This document shows positions 38,501 to 50,500 of a stretch of DNA of 64,000 nt, piece by piece. The first letter of the stretch is position 1. The number at the start of each line of letters is the position of its first letter. Both the position numbers and the translations under genes were made by a program. The notes beneath the pieces were generated by a model, which saw only the letters and a program-made list of their open reading frames with translations, had not been told where the DNA came from and ran no database searches. Source of the DNA: Macrotis lagotis (Eukaryota; Chordata; Mammalia; Peramelemorphia; Peramelidae); the NCBI RefSeq assembly GCF_037893015.1, contig NC_133666.1, positions 653,470,957-653,534,956 of the forward strand. Direction: 5' to 3'.

Positions 38501-41500
38501 ATATATACCAAAATAAACACATGTAGAAGCATTTTTCATGGAAGCAAAGAATTATAAACAAAGTAGAAGTTCTCCAACTGGGAAATGGCTAAACAAATTG
38601 AATACATGTGGAGTAGCAGATAATGTATGAAACATATATGATAAATACTTAAAAGTATGGAAAGAGTTATAGGAATTATCTCAAAAGAAAATAAGCCCAA
38701 TCAAGAAATTAACAAAAACAATGACTGCAACAATGTAAACAAAGAAACAAATCCAGCAAAATTATTGAAACTGAATGTTGCAAATGCATAAAGAATGAAT
38801 TTGTCCCAAAGAAGAAATATGAAAAAAACAGCTACTGCTTCTTTGTAATGGTGAGTGAGTGAACAGGTAGAGTCCACTGATGGAGAATATTACATGTATC
38901 ATTTTATTTTTATGTATTAAAAACTTTTTCTCTCTAGTTTTCATCTTCCTGTTAAAACAGTTCTTTGTTATAAGGGAAAGTTCTCTGGGAGAGGTTTTGG
39001 GAAGGCTACAGAAAGCTATCTAGATGATGTAAAACCAAAAGACATAAATAAAATGCTACTTTATCAAAGGATGATAGTTTTGTATTATTTGTAAAATAAT
39101 ATTATATAATATGAACATGTTGAACTTTTACCAGAAGTTCAGGGATGGTTCATTATTAGGAAAATTATAGAAAGTAAAAGAGTGATAACAAAAATAACAA
39201 AATTTGCATTGATGTATCAACAGAGGCAGGTAAAACTTTTTGTCAAATCTAATACACTTTCTTTTAAAAACATTGAAAAGAGAAACTATATGATTTTTCC
39301 TTAGATAGTATATATCTAAAACCTAAGGTGAAATTTAATGTGTAATGGAGAAAGACTAGAAGTCTTTCCAATAAGATCAGGGGATAAAGCTACATTGTTC
39401 ATAATCACTGATATCATTTGATATAATACTAGAAAAACTAGGTATAGAAATAAAACAGGAAAAAGAAATTGAATGAATAAGAATTAAGGAAGAGACAAGA
39501 ACCTAAATTAGTGAACTAAAATTATTTTAAAATAAGTAGAAATGTTTGGTATATAAAAGAAATCTATATCTCACCAACTTTTCAGGATTTTAGCAATGAA
39601 ACCTAGTAGAGAGATATTCTCTTCAAAATAACTTCAAAAACATATATAATATTTACATCTACCAAGACACACACAGGAACTTTATCTTAACAAATATCAA
39701 ACATTTTTAGACATAATTGTAGAAAAATTTGGTCATGCCAATGTAATAAAAATGAATGATAAAAATTATTCTGACTTATTAAATTCCAAGTCAGTTAAGT
39801 TGTTAAAGGATTACTTTATAAGACTTGAAAAAATAATAAAATCCATATAAAAGAAAAAAAAGGTCAAGAAACTAAAGAGAAATGATGAAAATGGAAAGAA
39901 ATGAGGAATTAACTGAACCAGATTTCAATCTACTACAAATATCATCATCAAAACCACTTGTTAGTAATTCAAAGATAGGTTCATCAATGGAAAAGATTAG
40001 GCATATAACATTTAGATGCAAATCAATATAGTAGTGTCCAATAAGCCCTGAGACTGACTATTAGGGCAGAGTTTCATTATCTTGCAAAAACTGCTCAGAA
40101 AATAGTAATGCATTCTGTCAGAAACTGAATATAGACCTATTCTCACATCATATACTAAGATAAATTCCAAGTTAATATAGTACTTAGATATAAAAGGTCA
40201 TATGATAAATTAGTAGAGAAAAGAAGAAAATACCTTTTGTTTCTATGAATAGCTAAAACATTCATGACCAAAGAACAAAACAGAGAGAATCAGAAATGAT
40301 AATATGGGAAATTTTGATGATATAAAATTTTACTCAAACAAAACCAAAGTAGTTAAAATTAGAAGTGAAACAGTTTACTAGGGAAAATGGCAGTAATTTT
40401 CTCTAAGAAAGGCATCATATGTCCAAGGTATATAAAGAACTGCTTCAAGGAAGCAAGAAGGTGTTGTGCTTGGAGTCAGAATGATCTGAGTACAAATCCA
40501 ATAAAAATCTGAATATAGACCCTTAATAGCTGTATGATCCTTAGCAAATCACTTAACTTCTGGCTGTCTCAGTTTCCTTATCAGTAAAATGAAGATAATA
40601 ATAGGACATATCTTACAGACATACTAAGAAGACCAAATGAAATAACATGCATAGTTCTTCACAAATGTTAAAACTTATGCAAATGCTATTATTTGTATAA
40701 GAATAAGAGATATTTCTTTTTTCTTAATTGAAAAATTGGCCGCTCCCAATTAGAAGCTCTTTTTCTTCATTCTTGTATTTCTTAGTTAATCAAGAGGCAT
40801 TTTTTATGAACTTACACAATGTGTTGGGCACTATCCTAAGTGTTAGAGATATATACTGAAAGGCAAAAATAGTTCATGCCTTCAGGAAGTTTATATTTTA
40901 ATGAGAAAACCATCATGTAACTAACTGGGTAGTTATAAAATAAGTACAATATAAATGGAAGAAAACCTTAGAGGGGAAAGTGCTAGAAGCTTGGGTGACC
41001 AGGAAAGGCTTTTTCAAAAGATAGAATTTGAACTTAGTCTGCCCCCCCCAGTTAACATGTAAAAACAAGTTTTAATATTCATCTTTAAAACTTTGAATTC
41101 TGAATTTTCTCCCTTCTTCCTACCCTATTTCCTCTCACTGAGAAATCAAGTTATTTGATATAGGTTAAAAATGTGCAGTCCTACAAAACTTTTTTTAGGT
41201 TTTTTTTTTTTTTTTTTGCAAGGCAGTGGGGCTAAGTGGCTTGCCTGAGGCCACACAGTTAAGTAATTATTAAGTGTCTGAGGTCAGATTTGAACTCAGT
41301 TACTCCTGACTCCAGGGCCAGTGCTCCATCCACTGCACCACCTAGCTGCCCCAAAACATTTCCATAATAGTCATGAAATAATTATGAAAGTAAACTTAGC
41401 AACACCCCCCACCAAAAAAAAAAAAAAAAGAAAAGAAAGAAACCTGGGGCAGTTAGGTGGCATAGAGCACTGCCCTGGAGAGTCAATAGGACCTGAGTTC

Positions 41501-44500
41501 AAATTTTCCCTCAGATACTTGATACATATTAGTTGTGTGACTTTGGGTAAGTCACTTAACCCCATTGCCTCACCAAAGTGGGGGGGGGGGGAAGAGATAG
41601 GGAGAAAGGGAGGGGGAGAGGGAGAAAGAGAGAGAGACACCTTAAGAAAACTAAAGTAAAAAATATGTGCTTCAATCTTCAATCAGACATCATTAGCTCT
41701 GTCTTTAGGGATGAATAGTATTCTTTTTTTTTTTGTGCAAGGCAAACGGGGTTAAGTGGCTTGCCCAAGGCCACACAGCTAGGTAATTATTAAGTGTCTG
41801 AGACCGGATTTGAACCCAGGTACTCCTGACTCCAGGGCCTGTGCTTTATCCACTGTGCCACCTAGCTGCCCCTGAATAGTATTCTTTATCATAAATCTTT
41901 GAGTGTTGTCTTGGATCACAGAATTGCTGTTACTTTGCATATAGTGCATTTCTCATTGCATCTGCTCATGCAAGTCATTCCAGGTTTTACTGAGAGCATT
42001 GTGCTCATCATTTTTTGTAGCAGAATAGCACTGCATCATAATTACATACTACAGTTTGTTCAGTCATTCTCAACTGGTAGACATCCGCTCAATTTCCAGT
42101 TCCTTACCACCAGAGAAGAGCAGCTATAAATAACCTTTTACAGATCCTTTTTCTTTCTGTTTTTCATCTCTTCTGGAATACAAACCTGGTAGTGGTACTT
42201 CTAGGTCAAGGATTTCATAGCTCTTTGTACATAGTTCCAAATTGTTCTACAGAAGAATTGAATTATTTTTATCAGAGTTGCCTGTCAAGATAGTTCTTAG
42301 AAGCTGAAGTCCATTCCTTCTCAGAATCAGATGATCTGAGTTGGAAGGAACCTCCAATGATACATCAAACAGTACAGTTCCCTACATCCCCTCCAACATT
42401 TGTCATTTCTCTTTCTGTCCTTATTAACCAATCCAATAGTTATAAGGTAATATTTCAGAATTGTTCTAATTTGCATTTTTCCAATCAATAGTAAACTAAG
42501 ACATTTTTAAATATGACCATAGAGGATACTGATAATCTGATCTGAAAACTATTCATATCTTTTGATCACTTATCAATTGAGGAATGAAGAGCCATTTCTT
42601 AATATATGTGTTCAATGGATATAAACAAACAATTTTCAAAGAAAATCATGCAAGTTGTCACTAAAAATCAGAGAAATGCAAATTAAAATAAGTCATCTTC
42701 CATCTCATACCCATTAGATTGGCAAAGATAATAAGGAAAATGATCCTTATTGGAAACTTCACAAAAACATACATCAATATGCTGTTGGTGGAGCTGTGAA
42801 TTAGTCCAGTCATTCTTTTTTCTTTCAGGTTTTTGCATGGCAAATGGGGTTAAGTTTCTTGCCCAAGGCCACACCGCTAGGTAATTATTAAGTTTCTGAG
42901 ACTGGATTTAAACCCAGGTACTCCTGACTGCAGGGTCGACGCTTTATCCGCTGTGCCACCTAGCCGTCCCAATCCAATCATCCTTTTTTATTTTATTTTT
43001 AATTTAATATTTATTCTTGTTTTGTACAAATAATGTTTTTTATACATTAATAAAATATTCTTGTTTAAGAATAAACGAAATACCTCCTCCCCCCATAAAT
43101 ATAGACTCGCTTGAGCGATAAAGTAAAGGGGAGAGAAAAAATTAAAATTAAAATAAATAATAGTAATAATTGTAGGTATGGCCAGGTTGCAATGGATGGA
43201 GCACCAGCCCTGGAGCCATGAGCACCCGAGCCCACACCCGGCTCCGTATACCCCACAATCATCCAGCTGTGTGACATGCAAGCCACCCGAACCCCACTGC
43301 CCTGCAAAAACCAAAAAAAAAAAAAGAAAGAAGACCCAAAATAAAATAAAATAGTAATAATAGTAGGGGTGGCTGGGTGGTGGACAGAGCATTAGCCCTT
43401 GATCCAGGAGCACCCAGGTCCAAATCCGGCCTCAGACACCCAACGATCACTCTGCTATGTGGCCCCAGGCAGGCCACCCAGCCTCATTTGCCCTGCACCC
43501 CCCAAAAAAAATAATAATAATAAAAAATGTGTTTGAGTCTTTGTTTCAACACCAACAACTCTGTCATGGGTGGATCACATTCTTTATGATAAGTCCATCA
43601 CAAAAGTTACTTCCATATTTTTCCATTGTTGCCATTGTTGATCGCAACTCCCTCCTTTTGTATTTCTCCACTACCATGTACTATATTTTCTCTCTCCTTT
43701 TACTCTGACTCAGCTGTAGGGTAGCTGAGTGGTGCAGCAGACAGATACCTGGCTCTGGGGCCAAGAGGCCCCGAGCCCCCCCTACCACCCCTTAGGCCCA
43801 GCATCCACCTGGCCCTATGGTCCTGGACAGGCCTTCCAATCCCAGCCCCTTGCAAGAAGTAAAAAAAGAAAATGTGTTATATCTGACTACTCTTCCCCCA
43901 TGGTCCATCCTCTCCTCCTTCATTCACATTCCCCCCATCCCCCTGTTCCCCCCCTTCTTACTCCAGATGCCTATACCCCATTGAGTATATATGCTGTTTC
44001 CTCTCCTAGCCACCTCTGATGAGAGCGAAGATTCCCTCATTCCCCCTTGCCTTCCCCCCTTCCATATCATTGTAATAAAGAAAAACCTTATTATATGAAA
44101 TATCTTGGCCTATTCTCCCTCTCCTTTTTCTTTCTTCCATTATCTTTCCCTTTTTTCTATTGATTCCATTTTTACACCATATTTTATCTTCAAATTCAGC
44201 TTTCTCCTGTGCTTCAAATATAAAAGCTCCTTCTACCTGCTCTATTAACTGAGAAGGTTCATATGAGTATTATCAGTGTCATTTTTCTATGCCGGAATAC
44301 ATGCAGTTCATCATCAAGTCCCTCATATTTTCCCCTTCTCCTCCACTCTCTATGCTTCACCAGAGTCCTGTACCTGAAGATCAAACCTTCTGTTCAGCTC
44401 TGGCCATTCCAACAGGAACATTTGAAATTCCCCTGGTTCATTGAAAGTCCATCTTTTTCCCTGGGAGAGAACATTCAGCCTTGCTGGGTAGTTCATTCTC

Positions 44501-47500
44501 GGCTGCATTCTAAGCTCTTTTGCCTTCTGGTATATTATATTCCAAGCCCTATGAGCTTCCAATGTAGTTCCTGCTAAATCTTGTGTGATCCTGACTGCAG
44601 CTCCACGATACTTGAACTGTGTCCTTCTGGCTGCTTGTAATATTTTCTCTTGGGAGTTCTGGAATTTGGCTATAATATTCCTAGGGGTTTGTTTTTTGGG
44701 ATCTCTTTCTCAGGGGGATCAGTGGATTCTCTCCATTTCTATTTTGCCCTCTGCTTCTAGAATATCAGGGCAATTTTCCTGTAGTAATTCTTTGAAAACG
44801 ATGTCAAGGCTCTTTTCTTGATCATGACTTTCAGGTATTCCAATAATTTTTAAATTATCTTTTCTAAATCTGTTTTTTATATCAGTTGTTTTTTCAATGA
44901 GATGTTTCACACTTTCTTCTAATTTTTCATTTTTTTGGTTTTGAAGTATTGAGTCCTGGTTTCTTGTAAATTCATCAATCTCCCTGAGTTCTATTCTTTG
45001 TCTGAAGGATTTGTTTTCCTCAGAGAGTTTTCTTATCTCTTTTTCCATCTGGCCAATTTTGCTTTTTAAAGCATTCTTCTCCTCCATACCTTTTTGAACT
45101 GTTTTATCCATTTGACCTAAGCTGGTTTTTAGCATTCAATTTTCTTCAGCATTTTTTTGGATTTCCTTGATTAGGCTGCTGACTTCATTTTCATGTTTTT
45201 CCTGCATCTCTCTCATATCTTTTCCCAGTTTTTCTTCTAACTCCCTCATTTGATTTTCAGTTTATTTATTCATTTATTTATTTTTAGTTTTTTTGCAAGG
45301 CAAACAGGGTTAAGTGGCTTGCCCAAGGCCACACAGCTAGGTAATTATTAAATGTGAGACTGGATCTGAACCCAGGTACTCCTGATTCCAGGGCCAGTGC
45401 TTTATCCACTACACCACCTAGCTGCCCCCCCCCATTTGATTTTCAAAGTCTATTTTGAGCTCTGTCATAGCCTGAGCCCAATTTTTGTTTTTCTTGGAGT
45501 CTTTAGATGCAGAAACTTGTGCTTCCTCATCTTCAGACTGAATATTTTGATCCTTCTTGGGCTCATATGCAAAATATTTCTCAATGGTGTTCCTCTTGTT
45601 TCTCTGCTTGCTTATTTTCCCAGCCTGAGCCTGGTTTTGGGGTGCTTCCTGAGCTTTTGGGACACTCCTACAAGGGAGTCCCTCCTGGTCTGTGAATGAC
45701 CATATGCGCCCCCCTCTGCCATGGGGCTGAAGTGGGGGGCCCTTGCTGTTCTATGGGGGGGCCTAGACTGTGTGTCAGAATCTGAATGTGGTCAGAGCCC
45801 CAGAATCCTGTTCCAGGGGCAGAGGACAGAGCTCTGCAGTCTCTTTCTCTTCACTCCCCTCCCTAGGTTCAATGGGCTCATGCCCTGGGGGCTCCTGCTT
45901 ACCGGCTTTGCCTGCTTCTGTTTCCTGGAACTCAGTTGTGCTGGCCACTGCTTGCTGCGTGCAGTGAGGGCTGGGCTTCATGTGCTTACTCTGGCAGAGG
46001 TGCCCCTGCTGTTTCCCCAATCTGTGCTCATTGCTCCTCAGAGCGTAGCTCAGGAAACTCCCCCGCTGTTGTGAGCCAGGGCTCTCAGCTCCTTGGGGCT
46101 GCCTTCAGGAGGCTGAAATTCTTTCGCTCTGGCAGTCCACCCCTCTGGCGGGCGGCCCCTACAACCCCAGGGAGCAGAGCCTTTATGCTCTTTTCCAGGT
46201 TACCTTGAGTAGGAGAACTGCCTCATTGGGTCCCTCTGTGGGTTCTGTCTCTCGAAACTTTAATTAGAGTCCTTAGCTTATGAGTTTTATGAGAGAGCGC
46301 CTGAGACACGATTCGTTCTTGTCACCATCTTGGCTCCACCCAGTACAGTCATTCTTGAAAGAAATTTGACCCCCAAGTCACTAGACTATATTTACACCTT
46401 GGCTTAAAGATACCACTATTAGGTTCATACCTTAAAGAGATCAAAGAAAAAGGAAAAATACACATGTGCAAATGTATTTATAGAAATACTTTTTTTTTTG
46501 GTGGCAAAGGAATAGAAATCAAGGGGATGCTCATCAATTGTATATGAATATATGAAATGATGAAATGAACTGTTTCAGAGAAATCTGGAAGAATTGCATG
46601 ATCTAATGTAAAATGAAATGAGCAAAATCAGAAGAAGAATTTATACATTGACAGCAAACATTATAAAGAAAGAACTTTGAAGGCTTCTGATCAATGCAAT
46701 GATCAATCACTATTCCAGTGTACCAAATATGTGGCATACTCTCTACTTTCTTACAGAGAAGTCATGATCTCAGGATACAGAATAACACACATTTCCAGAC
46801 ATGGCCAATGTAGGAATTTATTTTGCTTGCCTATGAATATCTGTTACCAGGGTTTTGCCTTTATTTTCTTTTTGGGGGGCCAGAGTTTATGGGAAGGGAA
46901 TAGAGCTAAAGATAGTAGTTGCCATAAAATAAAGAAAAGAGGATCATTATAGTATTTTTTAAAATGCACAAAAGAGAACAGAAAGATGGCTAAAGGGAGT
47001 CACAAACAGGGATTATACCTTTGAAAGTTATATCTTAAATATATACATACATATATATGATATATATTAATTGCAAATTATGTCCTTTTTATAAATTAAA
47101 TATGCTTAAAAACTAACTACAGAGTTGAAATTGAGTTTCCCGCTCAGTTCTTTCTGTTCTAATATATGTGGAAATACTCAATTTGGTATGAAGTTCATAA
47201 TCTAAAATATAAAAATTAATAAAAAATAAATAAAATCAAAGATTTTAGAGAAAAATAAAGTTCAGAACTATGAGATAGATTGACTATATAATAATTTGTC
47301 TACTAGTTTGTTTGTTTGCTTATGCTTAACATGTGTCAGTAATATAATGTGGCAGCCAAAAAAAGCTAATGGGATTTTAAGTGGCATAAAAATGGAGCCA
47401 TTTTCAACTTAAGCAAGATCATAATCCCACTCTCCTTTGTTCCTTCTGAATTATTCTGTTTAACCTCATATGCTATATTTTAAGGTCACTTTGAAAATTT

Positions 47501-50500
47501 TTCTGGATGAAGTCCATAGAAGAATTTTTGGGATGGTGAAATGCACTGAAATCATATCATACCCTGACCTAACTGAAGGAACTAGGAAGATTTAGCTTGG
47601 AGAAGAGCATTATAGGAACCTGATATTTGTTCTCCAGTGTCTGAAAGTTTTTTATGTGGAACAGGAAGAAATTAAATTTTATCTCAGAAGATAAAATTAG
47701 ATGCAAATGGTAGTAGTTGTAAAGAGATAAATTTAGATGATGTAAAGACCCTCCCTAATAATTAAAGCTGTCCCTAAGTGGCATGAATTGTCTAGGGAAA
47801 TATTAGTTTTCCCTACCAGAAGATCTTCAAGTAGAAGTTTAATGAACTCTTCTTAGTTGTAGAGGAGTTTCCTCTCCAACATTCTTCAGGAAGAGTCAGC
47901 AGTATATGGTTTCAGAGGTTCCTTCCAACTCAGATCATCTGATTCTAAGAAGGAATGGGCTTCAGCTTCTAAGAACTATTTTGACAGGCAACTCTGATAT
48001 CCACCCTTGTCCTGAATTGCTCACCTGCTTGGGGTATCCCTCGAAGCCTGTCTTGAGTCCCCAAAACCATGTGTCCTGGGAGGAAAAAAAGGACAGATCA
48101 CAGGGAAAAAAAACCCCAAATTAAACTCTTAGCAGTCTCCATAGGTATCAGCTGTACTCTCATTAATTCCCGAGAAAACTCCAAGTACCTGACTGGAATC
48201 ATCCCATTCCCACTTTGCAGTATTCATTATCATTATTCTGGCCTTACCTTCTTTCTCTTCCTCAGGTCAGGAAACAATCAGACTCAAACCTGACCAACAG
48301 AGTCTGGTGAAGGTTTTGCTCCAATTCTTGTTTGTTTCTTCCTCCTTCTGGTCCATTAGGACCTAAGCTGAGTTTGTCTCTATCCTCAGTCAGTGCTTTG
48401 CCTGCTCAGCTGCTTGAGGGATTCCTCAAAATCTGTTTAAGGCTTTTGAAATGATGTCTTCTGGAGGAAGTCTATCACTGTTCTGACCATTCTTGCCCCC
48501 ATCCCTGCAAGCCTTAGTTGAGTAGTTGGATACCATGATTTATTTTAGTCAGATAAACTAGTTTCACTATATTGCTATTCTCCACATCCCCACATCCCAA
48601 AGGGACTTGAAGAAAAGGAAAAAATGGCAGAATGGAGGACAATGTGAGTGGTCTGAGGGAAAAGGTTATGATTAAGTAAGGAAGAAAATCAGTGAAATAG
48701 TTATTAATAGAAAAGACTCAGGAAAGAATAAAGTTGGTGAGGGAAGGTGGGGATGGATAAAAATGCAGTGAAGAATAGAGCAGGATGGAGAGATATGGAG
48801 AGTGATCAAAAGATGGAGATTGAGAGTACTGTGATGACCGAAGGGTATAGAAAGGAGAGGGGATTGAGGGGAAGGAGAGAGATATAAAGGATGCTCAGAT
48901 AAGATAAGAAGCTGCAAGAAAGGAGATGAGTTTAGAAACCTGGGAATTTCTAGGTGAAGGCACATGATAAATATAGGAATTGGACCAAAGAGATCAGGAA
49001 TAGAGGAAACAAGAGAATGATATGGGAAGAAGGAGGATGATGGTTAGGGATAAAAGGGGAATTTTTGGACATGGCCAATACAGGAATTTGTTTTCCATGA
49101 TTATTTGTAATTATTTTTACTTGATTATATTTGTTACGAGGAAATCCCAGGGTGGGAAGGAAAAAAAAATAAATGTTAATTGAAAAAATAATTAAAAAAT
49201 AAAGCTGACATAGTATAGTCAGAGGGATAAAGAGGATATGAAGATGAAAACAGAGGATAAAAGGACAGAGATGGATGGAGAGACTCTATGGTGGGGATGG
49301 GATAGTATGTACTTACATTATAAATGGAGAGTAGGCCACCAAAGAAAGAAAAAAAATAAAATGAAAATCTCCAACTGGAAATACAAAACAAAAGAGAGGG
49401 GATAAAGGAAGTTTGTGAGGATAAGGTATACCAGGTGGAACCACTATTATAGGGAAGTAGAATGGCAGACAAACAAATGAATCCCCTACTTTCCCAGTAA
49501 AGTCTGGTCCCAAAGCTCCTTGACTTTAACTTGCTCCCTGCACTGTCCAGGACCTGGTGCCAATCTTTCATAAGCCCCAATTCTTTCCCCTACCCCAGTT
49601 TACCTAGATTCACAGAACTTCTTTGTCAGATTTGGTCGCTCTTGGTTCCTTCGTCGTCTAAACCACCGCTGGGTCTGCCTCACAGAGAAACCACACTGAT
49701 TGGCCAGGTGACTCAGCTGAGCCTAGGGATTATAGAAAGGGGAGACTTCAAATTTCAGTAAACAGGGAACTCGGCAAACATCAAATGTGCATTTTGTTTC
49801 TGGGTATGGTGTGAAACCAAAATCAAATATTCTCTTTCTTCAAGCTTGTTTGCTATGGGGTAGTGGGGTGGGGAGGGAGACATGTATGATAAAAAAAAAT
49901 GCAAAATAAACATAAAGTAAATTAGGAAGAACATAAATTACTGAGGAAATCAGGGGTGATACTAGCTAAAAATTTGTAGAGGTAGAGGTGAATAGACAAC
50001 ATGATGTGAAAGTCAGCTGGCCTATGTACTATTGAGGATAATACCATTCTACATGCTAGTCATCTACCCAGGCTCAAAATACCAGGTTCATCTTTGACTC
50101 CTTTCTAGAACTCATTCCACACATCCAGTCTATTGCCAAGTTTTATTTTTATTTTCACAACATTGCTTGTTGAAATCTTCTTTCCACTCACACAGTTACC
50201 ACTCTTGTGTAAGCCCTCATTCAATGAATTCATTTAATAAATATTTATTAAACATCTACTATATACAAAGCACTATGGTGGATGCTAGGAATTCAAAAAG
50301 AGGTGATAGATGATCTCTGTCCTCAAGGAACATACAATCTAATGGGGGAGACATGCAAACAAATTAGAAACTTGGTTTATGAGTAAACTGGTTTATGTAT
50401 TCTGCTCTGGAAGAAGAAAATTTTTTTGCAAAATTCGTCTTGCAAGATAATCAGAAATTCACAATACAAACATTGTGTTTGGAAAAAGTGCAAAATTTTG

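Larger units (their letters stand above)
42984..46341 (-). mobile_element. HAL1-type LINE, full-length-looking, ORF1 only
   Basis: The 5' end at 46341 reads GGTGGAGCCAAGATGGTGAC on the minus strand. A GC-rich 5' UTR covers roughly 45430-46330. ORF1 follows: coiled coil with [19 protein letters not shown] (about 45050), [19 protein letters not shown] (about 44840-44890) and, near 44480-44510, [17 protein letters not shown]. The 3' UTR resembles the ORF1-only HAL1 tail and ends in poly-T (plus strand) at 42984. Nothing like ORF2 was seen in its 1.4 kb of 3' sequence. Several SINEs are inserted. The main ORF1 frame is open for 138 codons (44719-45135). Confidence 0.75.
42600..46950 (+). mobile_element. 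L1 3' fragment, split by nested insertions
   Basis: L1 ORF2 end text runs 42600-42815 (AATGCAAATTAAAATAAGTC, GTTGGTGGAGCTGTGAATTA). It resumes at 46345-46950 (CATTCTTGAAAGAAATTTGA, AGATACCACTATTAGGTTCA, GACATGGCCAATGTAGGAAT). Everything between was inserted later. Confidence 0.8.
30060..48024. other. Intron 5 (18 kb), repeat-packed
   Basis: This is by far the largest intron seen. It contains the fibrillin-3-like fragment, an inverted LINE, several L1/HAL1 elements and at least a dozen SINEs, listed separately. Stretches 30640-31580 and 48.0 kb leftward to 47950 show nothing else. Confidence 0.7.

Noticed and set aside
45721-46074. 117-codon GC-rich frame starting [16 protein letters not shown]
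   Set aside because: Lies antisense in the 5' UTR of the HAL1-type LINE; no protein family recognised and no splice context.
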